DNA of 7,356 nucleotides. It comes from Bacteroides sp. Lineage in GTDB: Bacteria > Bacteroidota > Bacteroidia > Bacteroidales > Bacteroidaceae. Below are positions 1 to 6,660 of this stretch, piece after piece (the first letter of the stretch is position 1; each line of letters opens with the position of its first letter). A program made the translations under genes and the position numbers. The DNA lies in assembly GCA_019412865.1 (NCBI GenBank), contig DXOJ01000511.1, positions 1 to 7,356 on the forward strand. Reading direction: 5' to 3'. The notes beneath the pieces were generated by a model. That model was given only the letters and a program-made list of their open reading frames with translations, ran no database searches and was not told where the DNA came from.

Positions 1-549
1 ATCATAAGATGCATCCTTAAGACAAGCATGCTTCAGATCTTTTTCGCTAAGAATAGCATGCTTAACAGGAACTTTCCAGTCAATCCCTAAACTCTTATCT
101 TTGATATTTATGCCGGCATCGGCTTCCGGATGATAGAAGTTATCACACTTATATTGAAAGATAGCTATCTCACTCAGCACTGCGAACCCATGGGCAAACC
201 CACGAGGAACAAAGAACTGACGATGGTTTTCTTCCGTAAGTTCTACCGCTACATGTTGACCGAAGGTGGAACTGCCATGTCGAATATCCACTGCAACGTC
301 AAGAACCGCGCCTTTCACACATCGTACTAGTTTACTTTGGGTATATGGCATCTTTTGGTAATGTAATCCACGCATCACACCGTAGGAGGACATGGATTCA
401 TTATCTTGTACAAAGTGAATATCCATACCTGTTTTTTCCGCAAATTCGTTAGCATTGAAACTTTCGAAGAAATAGCCGCGTTCGTCTTGATAGACTTTAG
501 GTTCTATGATTACTAAGCCTTCAATAGTAGTTTTAATTATATTCATCAT
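1..549 (-). CDS. rfbC: dTDP-4-dehydrorhamnose 3,5-epimerase (RfbC/RmlC family), 3' end cut by the window edge
   Basis: The visible 183 codons have no stop and run off the left edge. The family is usually about 180-190 residues, so only a few C-terminal residues should be missing. RmlC enzymes are cytoplasmic cupins that epimerise C3 and C5 of dTDP-4-keto-6-deoxyglucose in dTDP-L-rhamnose synthesis. Visible family marks are the N-terminal DERGYFFES (residues 22-30), RGLHYQ with the catalytic-type His63, SKLVRCVKGAV with Lys73, VDIR at 87-90, FVPRGFAHGF at 113-122 and the active-site-type Tyr133. Two adjacent ATGs (549 and 546) are possible starts; either sits just after the metallo-hydrolase stop, 6 or 9 bp away, so the gene is probably co-transcribed. 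No rmlA, rmlB or rmlD lies in the window, so it may serve rhamnose or another 4-keto sugar. Family assignment is firm; exact substrate is inferred. Confidence 0.93.
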   Translation of the reverse strand, partial: MMNIIKTTIEGLVIIEPKVYQDERGYFFESFNANEFAEKTGMDIHFVQDNESMSSYGVMRGLHYQKMPYTQSKLVRCVKGAVLDVAVDIRHGSSTFGQHVAVELTEENHRQFFVPRGFAHGFAVLSEIAIFQYKCDNFYHPEADAGINIKDKSLGIDWKVPVKHAILSEKDLKHACLKDASYD

Positions 550-555
550 TTAACA

Positions 556-1155
556 TTAATTATGGACATAATGTCCGGACTTAATTTCTAATTTGTTCAA
601 CTCAGCCAACTGTTGCAGCCTTTCATATTGTTTGTAGGCTACCGTCTTATCACTCTTCGGAAAGTGCACCAACAACCGAGTATTCGGTATCAGACTATCA
701 CCTGTAAAGAGCCATCTATCCAGCAAATAGCTAAGACAACTCCAGTCGTGACCAGGAGTGCTAAGTACCTGCATCGCTACTCCGTCAAAGAGAGGTAAAC
801 TTGCATTTTCATCTATGATAGCAACATTATCAAACCGATAAATGAAATGCGGTATCTCAATCTGATAACGAGACATATTATACTTGGGAGAATATAGACC
901 TTCCTTACCGTGTTCAGAGGTATATATTGTGCTTTGCGGAAAAGCTGACACCACTTCATTCAGACCATAAATGTGATCAAAATGTGTATGAGTGAGAAAT
1001 ATACCTCGTAATGTAAGTTCGTATTTATGGACATAATTTATTATCGGTTGCACATCACCACAATCTACGATATATAAATCTTGACTATTATCTGAATGAA
1101 TCAAATATGTCATAGAGTTAAATACGGAATTGACAATGCTATCCAAATATATCAT
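556..1155 (-). CDS. Metallo-beta-lactamase-fold hydrolase (glyoxalase II-like), 199 aa
   Basis: This is a small cytoplasmic metallo-hydrolase without a signal peptide. The metal-binding set is complete: HTHFDH at residues 56-61, His136 in TPGHDWSC, Asp153 in TGDSL and His195 in SGHY. That pattern and the compact length fit the glyoxalase II / thioesterase-like branch, which hydrolyses thioesters or other small esters, rather than RNases or antibiotic lactamases. The frame stays open upstream to a TTG at 1206, but I chose the ATG at 1155 because it forms an ATGA overlap with the stop of the LuxC-family gene, and the resulting N-terminus leads directly into the usual first beta strands. Its position after the ligase, LuxE and LuxC genes suggests a role on their acyl intermediates, such as releasing stalled acyl thioesters. 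That role is inference; the substrate cannot be read from the sequence. Confidence 0.9.
   Translation of the reverse strand: MIYLDSIVNSVFNSMTYLIHSDNSQDLYIVDCGDVQPIINYVHKYELTLRGIFLTHTHFDHIYGLNEVVSAFPQSTIYTSEHGKEGLYSPKYNMSRYQIEIPHFIYRFDNVAIIDENASLPLFDGVAMQVLSTPGHDWSCLSYLLDRWLFTGDSLIPNTRLLVHFPKSDKTVAYKQYERLQQLAELNKLEIKSGHYVHN
1152..1155 (-). other. ATGA stop-start overlap, LuxC-like gene to metallo-hydrolase gene
   Basis: The TGA stop of the LuxC-family gene (1154-1152) shares bases with the ATG of the metallo-hydrolase gene (1155-1153). Such overlaps usually go with translational coupling through ribosome re-initiation. No Shine-Dalgarno-like sequence precedes the ATG. The overlap is the main reason for preferring this start over the upstream in-frame TTG at 1206. 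Confidence 0.75.
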
Positions 1156-2357
1156 ATTACCGATGGAATCCGTGTAAACGTATCTATTAAATTGTATCCA
1201 TCCCAAGTAAGCGCAAAAACAGTCGTCTCTCCGATGGGCACAACACGATCCAGTCCCTTCAGACGATTGCGGCGAATGAAATCAATGAGTTCGTTCTTTT
1301 CAAATCCGTAATACCCCAGTGTCTGGTACTTGGTGGTGACGATCGGAGCAATCTCATCCAACGATCGAACAGTGTATTCTGAGAAATAGCCACATGTACA
1401 GCGGAAGTCTTCAATATTCTTCGGCAGTTCCACTAATTCGGAACGTACCGCCACATTGTCGGGCATCTTCTCATACTTAACATCCATGTATGCAGCCTGA
1501 CGATAGAATGCAGTTATTTTGTCCACACTCACCACAGCTTGTAGTCGATATTTATGCTCAGCATGCTCATGAACAGCATTCCAAAAGCGATCCTTGGCCG
1601 CTTCCAAGTGCTCATCTTGCAACCAAAAAATAGTATGGGGAGCTGAACAGGCATTTTGATCAAACAAATAGGTATCGTTATAAAAGGCCTCCGCCAACTT
1701 TTTCATATCGGCATCACAGGTTGCCATTATGGCTTTTGGACGGATGGCTGCAATGGAATATCGGTCAGCGAAGCAGACATCAAAGCTACGTGCCGGTAGT
1801 ACATTTTGACGCAGGGTGGCAATGGTCGTATCCCCCCCCCAAATGACACGAACGTCACAAAGAGAAGAAAAATAAGCATTAGCATCACTTGTATGGTCAT
1901 ATCGAACCAGAACAATGCGTGAAGCAATATCATCATACTTTCCGCACTCTATCAATTCATGTAAATGATCAATAATCAAGTCAACCTGTGTAAACTGTTT
2001 GCCGCTGACACGAACCACATTTGCATTACCTGCTAACAGACCGGCCACCAATGAATAACCAAAATTGATAGGTACATTACTGGGAGCAATGTGGAACAGT
2101 ATGCCACGACCCAATCTCAGTTTATCCTGCATATACCGTTCTTTCAGTGCTATCAGATTTGCCCTTCGACAGAAAAACGCAAAAGTAATGACATCCGGAA
2201 ACATACGACTTCGATGATCTTTCAGTAAGACTGAAGATAAAGCATTCAGAAACTCTATCACACCGTCCGAGAATGGTTCATCGGGGTGATATTGCGTAAA
2301 CTTCTCCCAATCAATCTCTTGTGGGAAAAGCAAGATATAATCAGAACTTTGTTGCAT
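1152..2357 (-). CDS. LuxC-family acyl-CoA / acyl-protein reductase, about 401 aa
   Basis: LuxC enzymes are aldehyde-dehydrogenase-like reductases that take an acyl group as a thioester on an active-site Cys and reduce it with NADPH to an aldehyde. Numbering from the ATG at 2357, visible marks are FAFFCRR near 60, the nucleotide-fold segment HIAPSNVP around 89-96 followed by AGLLAGNANVVR, the family motif WGGDTTI around 173-179, and the probable catalytic Cys237 in DQNACSAPH. Starts at ATG 2387 or TTG 2405 are also open; 2357 gives the smallest overlap (17 bp) with the LuxE-family gene, but this choice is uncertain. The gene directly follows that gene, as expected for partners in a fatty-acid-reductase-type complex, and its stop overlaps the metallo-hydrolase start. 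The WGGD codons contain a run of nine G. The acyl substrate is unknown. Confidence 0.9.
   Translation of the reverse strand: MQQSSDYILLFPQEIDWEKFTQYHPDEPFSDGVIEFLNALSSVLLKDHRSRMFPDVITFAFFCRRANLIALKERYMQDKLRLGRGILFHIAPSNVPINFGYSLVAGLLAGNANVVRVSGKQFTQVDLIIDHLHELIECGKYDDIASRIVLVRYDHTSDANAYFSSLCDVRVIWGGDTTIATLRQNVLPARSFDVCFADRYSIAAIRPKAIMATCDADMKKLAEAFYNDTYLFDQNACSAPHTIFWLQDEHLEAAKDRFWNAVHEHAEHKYRLQAVVSVDKITAFYRQAAYMDVKYEKMPDNVAVRSELVELPKNIEDFRCTCGYFSEYTVRSLDEIAPIVTTKYQTLGYYGFEKNELIDFIRRNRLKGLDRVVPIGETTVFALTWDGYNLIDTFTRIPSVI
1832..1840 (-). repeat. Homopolymer tract G9 (coding strand) inside the LuxC-like gene
   Basis: Nine consecutive C on the plus strand read as nine G in the gene, within the codons TGG GGG GGG GAT for Trp-Gly-Gly-Asp. 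The frame is intact here. By hand translation, gaining one G leads to a TAG at about 1786-1788, and losing one G leads to the stop at 1727-1729. Either change would remove the probable catalytic Cys and the C-terminal half. Confidence 0.9.
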
Positions 2358-3426
2358 AGGTATCACTACATCCACGGATTTCCGCATTTTTAATTCGACC
2401 TTCAATCTTGAAATACTTGCCTTTCAGACCACAAGGACAATCGTCTTCACCCAATATCATACCTTCATCTTCAGTCAAAAGCACATGTCCGGGATAGCTA
2501 CCGGGCAATACGCTCACCACTTCAATCAGACCTTGTTCACCTACAGCGGCTAATGAAAAATCTTTCGGGCGGCGAATCAACACATCACTGAAAACAGAAG
2601 CATGCAAATAACCGCATTGGCACTCCATATACACACAACCGGTCTGCTCAACCATCCCGTAATAGTCATGTATATTCTCCGGCAAAATGCCACAAACTTC
2701 ATTCAGACGTTTCTTATATTCTATTGGAGAAACTTTCTCATTGACCAGTTTTTTCCAACCACCACCATGAATAAGCACACCTTTGGAAAGGTTGGGTAAG
2801 TAACCGGTTTCGATAAGTTTTTTGTAAAAATGCTGCCAAATCATAAAAGTAAAACCAAACATAAAGATCGTTTCATCCTTATGTTCTTCGAGGAAGTTCT
2901 TCATGCCTTCGATGTCCAATTCCATATTTTCATCCAGTGCATACTGACGTTTACTTCCGAACATGGAAAAACCTAAAATACCGGCTCCACGGGCAGAAAA
3001 CATACTTCTATTCTTGACAACAGCTGATGTATCCAGTATCAGCATGGGCACACGCTTGGTGCCAATGAAGTGACTGACGATTTTTGTCAAACATTTCTGC
3101 TGGGCACTACTTGTTTCACGATCCAGAAAGATACGCGACACCTGCTGACCTGTAGTTCCCGATGATGTCATAGTCTTTACAATTTCATCTTTCTCACAAC
3201 TGCGAAGTTCAAACTCCTTAAATAGACGAACAGGAAGGAATGGGAGCTTTTCGTAACCGGGAAGATTATCCATGTCCAGTTCCATTGCATCCATCATTCT
3301 ACGATATGGCAGACATTGCTCATAATGTTTGCGTGTCAGTTCATGCAGACGATTATTGAGTAATTCGCGCTTTTGGTCTTTACTTAATGAATACGGGGAT
3401 ATTTCCAATATTTCGTTTATTTCCAT
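2341..3426 (-). CDS. LuxE-family acyl-protein synthetase, 361 aa
   Basis: LuxE proteins activate a carboxylic acid with ATP to an acyl-adenylate, move the acyl group to their own C-terminal Cys and hand it to LuxC. The length matches the family (about 360-380). Visible marks are the adenylate-forming loop TSSGTTGQ at about 87-94, HGGGWKK near 220, DYYGMVEQTG at 254-263, and the C-terminal GRIKNAEIRGCSDTYA, whose Cys353 lies eight residues from the end, about where the acylated Cys of Vibrio LuxE sits. Two CxC pairs (Cys269/271 and Cys330/332) may form a structural zinc site like those in PaaK-type ligases. The start is the ATG at 3426, leaving 2 bp after the ligase stop; an upstream TTG at 3432 would give two extra residues. 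The acid it activates is unknown. Confidence 0.93.
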   Translation of the reverse strand: MEINEILEISPYSLSKDQKRELLNNRLHELTRKHYEQCLPYRRMMDAMELDMDNLPGYEKLPFLPVRLFKEFELRSCEKDEIVKTMTSSGTTGQQVSRIFLDRETSSAQQKCLTKIVSHFIGTKRVPMLILDTSAVVKNRSMFSARGAGILGFSMFGSKRQYALDENMELDIEGMKNFLEEHKDETIFMFGFTFMIWQHFYKKLIETGYLPNLSKGVLIHGGGWKKLVNEKVSPIEYKKRLNEVCGILPENIHDYYGMVEQTGCVYMECQCGYLHASVFSDVLIRRPKDFSLAAVGEQGLIEVVSVLPGSYPGHVLLTEDEGMILGEDDCPCGLKGKYFKIEGRIKNAEIRGCSDTYATKF

Positions 3427-3428
3427 AC

Positions 3429-4841
3429 TCAAATCATTTTTTGAAGTTCAGGGTATTGTATCTTACCTGATGTGTATTTGGGAATTTCCGCAATCACTTG
3501 AATAGCAAATGCGCGGGGATTGAATCCGGTCTTCTCCACTAGTAAATTCTTGATTTGATCTTCTAGTCCTTCTTCAGTCACAAACACTGTTATCTTATCA
3601 TCCACACCTACACATGCGCAATTTGAAGTAACTGCTTTTACGAGTTGTTCCGTAGCATCTAAATTACAACGATTACCCCAGACTTTTACAAATCGTTTCA
3701 TACGTCCGGTGATATAGTAATAGCCATCTGCATCTTTGCGAGCAATATCACCTGTATGCAATATTCCATGATTCTCATCACCTTTAGACAGATCTTCACG
3801 ACATTCTGCATATCCCATTGAGACATTAGCTCCCTTATAAACCAACTCACCGTCAATATCCGTGTCTAGTATTTCATTACCTGACGCATCTGCCAATGAG
3901 AATTCACCACCCGGAATGGCAATGCCGATACTACTAGCTTTCTCTAATGCTCTTTCCCAAGGAAGATAACTCATTCTGGCAGTAGCTTCAGTCTGTCCGT
4001 ACATTACAATAAATTGTTTGTCGCTCTGCTTAGCAAAATCTACAAACTCCTTCACAAAAGTGGCGTTCAACTTCCCACCAGCCTGCGTCATGGTCTTAAG
4101 ATCCGGCAGTTCCATACGAAAGAAACGTAATCTGCGTAACATCTCGTAAGTATAAGGAACACCAGCTATAGATGTAGCTTTCTGCTCTTTGATGAACGAC
4201 CAGAACTCTTTTTGAATAACAGATTTATCAGTTAATAAAAGGGTGGCACCTTTAATCAAGTGACTGTTGATTACCGAAACGCCAAAACTATAATACATTG
4301 GAAGTGTTGTTACGGGACGTTCATTTTTATCAATTTGAAGATACTCGGCTATAGATTCAGCATTACTTTCCAGATTTTTTAATGACAGACGAACTAGCTT
4401 TGGTGATCCAGTACTTCCAGAAGTGGTCAGACAAAGTATAAGGTCCGGATTTAAAATCTTCTCTTCAGTGGTAAAGTCATGATCATAAGTTATCTGCTGG
4501 AGTGAGAAGTCACCATATTCATAAAGTGTCTTTCCACCTATTTCACATTTGCGATGTGTAGGCATCCAAAGGTATTCGGGATGATAAATAGTAATAAGCT
4601 GTTGTATTAATTCCAGCTCTTTACTTCCATCAAGTAATACAGCAGGAATCTTTTTCATTATACATGCCATATATCCCACTAAAGACCCCAGTTGATTTTC
4701 GCACAAAAAGAAAATAAGTCCCTTTACAGGTATATGCTCATGAAAATCCTCTACTTTTGTATAAAGTTCAGCATAAGTAAGTTTTTCACCACGGTCAGTA
4801 ATGACGGCTATTTTTGCCGAATATTGCTGTAGATTAAACAT
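3429..4841 (-). CDS. ANL-superfamily AMP-dependent acyl ligase (acyl-CoA synthetase-like), 470 aa
   Basis: ANL enzymes adenylate a carboxylate with ATP and usually pass it to CoA or a carrier thiol. All main signatures are present: the phosphate loop TTSGSTGSPK at about 139-148, YGQTEAT at 291-297, HTGD at 382-385, the hinge region GRMKRFVKVWG from about 399, and the catalytic-type Lys460 in YTSGKIQ near the C-terminus. The N-terminal domain is on the short side for the family but not obviously broken. The start is the ATG at 4841, 5 bp after the transketolase C stop; a TTG at 4850 would add three residues. It lies directly before the LuxE-family gene, so two adenylate-forming enzymes are encoded in a row. 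No carrier protein gene is in the window, so CoA is the simplest acceptor. It could also act on an amino acid or hydroxy acid; the sequence alone does not decide. Confidence 0.93.
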   Translation of the reverse strand: MFNLQQYSAKIAVITDRGEKLTYAELYTKVEDFHEHIPVKGLIFFLCENQLGSLVGYMACIMKKIPAVLLDGSKELELIQQLITIYHPEYLWMPTHRKCEIGGKTLYEYGDFSLQQITYDHDFTTEEKILNPDLILCLTTSGSTGSPKLVRLSLKNLESNAESIAEYLQIDKNERPVTTLPMYYSFGVSVINSHLIKGATLLLTDKSVIQKEFWSFIKEQKATSIAGVPYTYEMLRRLRFFRMELPDLKTMTQAGGKLNATFVKEFVDFAKQSDKQFIVMYGQTEATARMSYLPWERALEKASSIGIAIPGGEFSLADASGNEILDTDIDGELVYKGANVSMGYAECREDLSKGDENHGILHTGDIARKDADGYYYITGRMKRFVKVWGNRCNLDATEQLVKAVTSNCACVGVDDKITVFVTEEGLEDQIKNLLVEKTGFNPRAFAIQVIAEIPKYTSGKIQYPELQKMI

Positions 4842-4846
4842 CGTTA

Positions 4847-5818
4847 TCAAATATCAGCCAGTTTATTTTGTATTTTCTCTGCTATATGTTGGGCATCAAG
4901 ACCAGTTTGTGCAAGCATGTATTTATAAGAACCAGCATGTGGGAAATCAGTCAGACCAAGTAGGAGCATCTGTGGTATTTTCTTGCCACTCTGTACTAAA
5001 GTTTCTGCAACAGCAGCACCAAGTCCACCTGATACAAATCCTTCTTCACAGGTTACTACCAATTTACAGTCATGGCAATATTTAGCAAGCACATTTGTAT
5101 CAAGAGGCTTTATTGTATGCATATTTATTACCGTACATTCAATACCTTGTTCTGCCAACTTTTTCGCGGCTTGAAGTGACTGATACACCATTGTACCAGT
5201 AGAGACTATAGTAACATCGGCTCCTTCACACAGCGTTATAGCCTTACCTATTTCAAAATCATAATCGGATTTATACACCATAGGGTCATTAGCTTCACCA
5301 CAAAGCCTCAAATATACAGGACCTTCAAAGTTAAGAAGGGCTTCTGTTGCTTTAACTACCTCAGTCGAATCGGCTGGCGATACTATAGTCATGTTAGGTA
5401 TAGCACGCATCAAGCAAATATCATCAAGACCGTAGTGGGTATTACCCTGTTGCTGAACACCGAAACCAGCAGCCAAGCCAACAACTTTTATATTATGCTG
5501 CATATATCCGCAATGGATCTTCACTTGCTCATAGCTGCGTGTTGCAATGAATGCTGCAAAAGATGTAGCAAACACATTGTAGCCCTCACTGGCAAGTCCA
5601 GACGAAACTCCGATAAGATTCTGCTCGGCAATACCTACATTAAGAAACTTATCAGAATAAACCTTACTATATCGTTCCAAACCGGAAGAACGTGTAAAGT
5701 CTGCTGAAACCGCCATCAGATTATCAGCTATAGGAGCGAACTCGGTAAGCGCGGAACCGAAAGTACCTCGTTTGCCGAGCATAGACCAAGTACGAAGTTG
5801 TATTCTGTTATATTCCAT
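4847..5818 (-). CDS. Transketolase C-terminal subunit (pyrimidine-binding and C-terminal domains), 323 aa
   Basis: This is the second half of a split transketolase. It supplies the pyrimidine-binding domain and the C-terminal domain that pair with the TPP-diphosphate-binding subunit encoded just upstream. Visible marks are the conserved catalytic Glu65 in GIAEQN, FAAFIATRSYEQVK at about 87-100, THYGLDD with His128, SPAD near 147-150, and the C-domain start DVTIVSTGTMV at about 201-211. Transketolases move a two-carbon ketol unit from a ketose phosphate to an aldehyde acceptor. The ATG at 5818 lies 10 bp after the stop of the N subunit, and the region between is A/T-rich without a Shine-Dalgarno motif. 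Location in this operon argues for a dedicated biosynthetic enzyme rather than the pentose-phosphate one. Pyruvate dehydrogenase E1-beta and DXS share the fold but fit less well in motif and organisation. Confidence 0.93.
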   Translation of the reverse strand: MEYNRIQLRTWSMLGKRGTFGSALTEFAPIADNLMAVSADFTRSSGLERYSKVYSDKFLNVGIAEQNLIGVSSGLASEGYNVFATSFAAFIATRSYEQVKIHCGYMQHNIKVVGLAAGFGVQQQGNTHYGLDDICLMRAIPNMTIVSPADSTEVVKATEALLNFEGPVYLRLCGEANDPMVYKSDYDFEIGKAITLCEGADVTIVSTGTMVYQSLQAAKKLAEQGIECTVINMHTIKPLDTNVLAKYCHDCKLVVTCEEGFVSGGLGAAVAETLVQSGKKIPQMLLLGLTDFPHAGSYKYMLAQTGLDAQHIAEKIQNKLADI

Positions 5819-5828
5819 AATTATCTGT

Positions 5829-6650
5829 TTATTTTAGTTCTTCCATTGCTTGTTTATATTGATCTTCGTTCATTGATGAATGATGCCATGAGTTGACACC
5901 CTCCATAAATGATACACCTTTCCCCTTGATTGTATGACCGACTATAACAAGAGGTTTACCATTTATTGGTCTATTCTCCAAAGCATTAATTATAGCTTCC
6001 GTGTCATTTCCATCAATCTCTACCACTTTACAGCCGATGGCTCCCAAAGTATCAGCAAAAGAAAAATTCATGATCTCAGACGTCATACCATCCTGCTGAT
6101 ATCCATTATGGTCAATGAACACGATAAGATTATCCAATTTATACTGAACTGCAGACACAAATGCCTCCAATGTACTTCCTTCGTTACACTCTCCGTCACC
6201 CACGACAACATATGTTTTATAATCAAGTTTTTTCTTTTTTGCGTTAAGAGCCTTCCCGACAGCGAAGGATAACCCCATACCAAGACTACCTGTAGAACAC
6301 TCAATGCCCTTGTCCAATTGCTTAATAGGATGTGCAGGATACAATCCTCCGTCAGTCATGAAATTTTCATGATATTCCATTGTTGAGAAAAAACCACGAA
6401 GGCTAAGGACTGAATAAAGCGCAGTGTATGCATGCCCTTTACTCAACACAAAACGGTCACGCCCTTCTTTAAACGGATTAGAGGGGTCAATATTCATAAC
6501 ACCACCATACAACACAGCTAAAAAATCGGCAAGGGAAAGGGCTGGACCTATATGTACACCTACCTTACCTGTGCCATAAGATGACACGACTATTTCTCGC
6601 CGAAGTTCTTTGGCTAACTGTTTACAGTTATTTATTTTTTTTTGTTCCAT
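5829..6650 (-). CDS. Transketolase N-terminal subunit (TPP-binding), 273 aa
   Basis: This is the first half of a split transketolase. It carries the thiamine-diphosphate motif GDGECNEGS (residues 151-159) completed by Asn182 in DHNGYQQDG, the SKGHAYTALY segment (70-79), TGSLGMGLS around 120-128 and the C-terminal IKGKGVSFME followed by His256-His257. The length is normal for N-subunits of split enzymes. The start is the ATG at 6650, 10 bp after the SDR stop, and no alternative looks better. Its partner subunit follows 10 bp downstream, so both should be made together. Codons 3-6 contain a run of nine A, and residues 138-141 are four lysines. The protein likely supplies a two-carbon ketol transfer for a surface-glycan precursor; the donor and acceptor are not evident. 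Confidence 0.93.
   Translation of the reverse strand: MEQKKINNCKQLAKELRREIVVSSYGTGKVGVHIGPALSLADFLAVLYGGVMNIDPSNPFKEGRDRFVLSKGHAYTALYSVLSLRGFFSTMEYHENFMTDGGLYPAHPIKQLDKGIECSTGSLGMGLSFAVGKALNAKKKKLDYKTYVVVGDGECNEGSTLEAFVSAVQYKLDNLIVFIDHNGYQQDGMTSEIMNFSFADTLGAIGCKVVEIDGNDTEAIINALENRPINGKPLVIVGHTIKGKGVSFMEGVNSWHHSSMNEDQYKQAMEELK
6635..6643 (-). repeat. Homopolymer tract A9 (coding strand) at codons 3-6 of the transketolase N gene
   Basis: Nine T on the plus strand read as nine A right after the start (ATG GAA CAA AAA AAA ATA). By hand translation, one extra A gives a TAA at codon 8 and one lost A gives a TAA at codon 6, so any one-base slip stops translation almost at once. The A-rich leader may instead simply keep the start region unstructured, which is common in genes without Shine-Dalgarno sites. 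Confidence 0.85.
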
Positions 6651-6660
6651 TATTATTGCT

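Noticed and set aside
1156..1206. Longer metallo-hydrolase reading from a TTG at 1206
   Set aside because: It would overlap the LuxC-like gene by 55 bp using a rare start, while the ATG at 1155 forms an ATGA overlap and gives a natural N-terminus.
1727..1936. 69-codon minus-strand frame across the G9 tract
   Set aside because: It is an alternative frame of the LuxC-like gene, useful only as the product end after a one-base loss, not a gene by itself.
2358..2405. Longer LuxC-like reading from TTG 2405 or ATG 2387
   Set aside because: Both overlap the LuxE-like coding end more heavily (65 or 47 bp) over its conserved C-terminus. ATG 2387 cannot be fully excluded.
2856..2863. Bacteroides-like -7 promoter motif (TAnnTTTG) on the minus strand
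   Set aside because: It lies inside the LuxE-like coding sequence and I see no matching -33 TTTG at suitable distance; a chance match is likely.
1152..3426. Bioluminescence (lux) operon
   Set aside because: There is no luciferase (luxA/luxB) or luxD in view, and the neighbours are glycan-type genes. Only the reductase chemistry is shared.
5934..6272. 112-codon open frame on the plus strand
   Set aside because: It lies antisense inside the transketolase N gene, has no recognisable family pattern, and is best explained as a shadow of the real gene. Other short plus-strand frames were rejected for the same reason.
4847..6650. Split 1-deoxy-xylulose-5-phosphate synthase or pyruvate dehydrogenase E1
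   Set aside because: These share the TPP fold, but the GDGECNEGS and GIAEQN motifs, the subunit lengths and the absence of E2/E3 genes fit split transketolase better.
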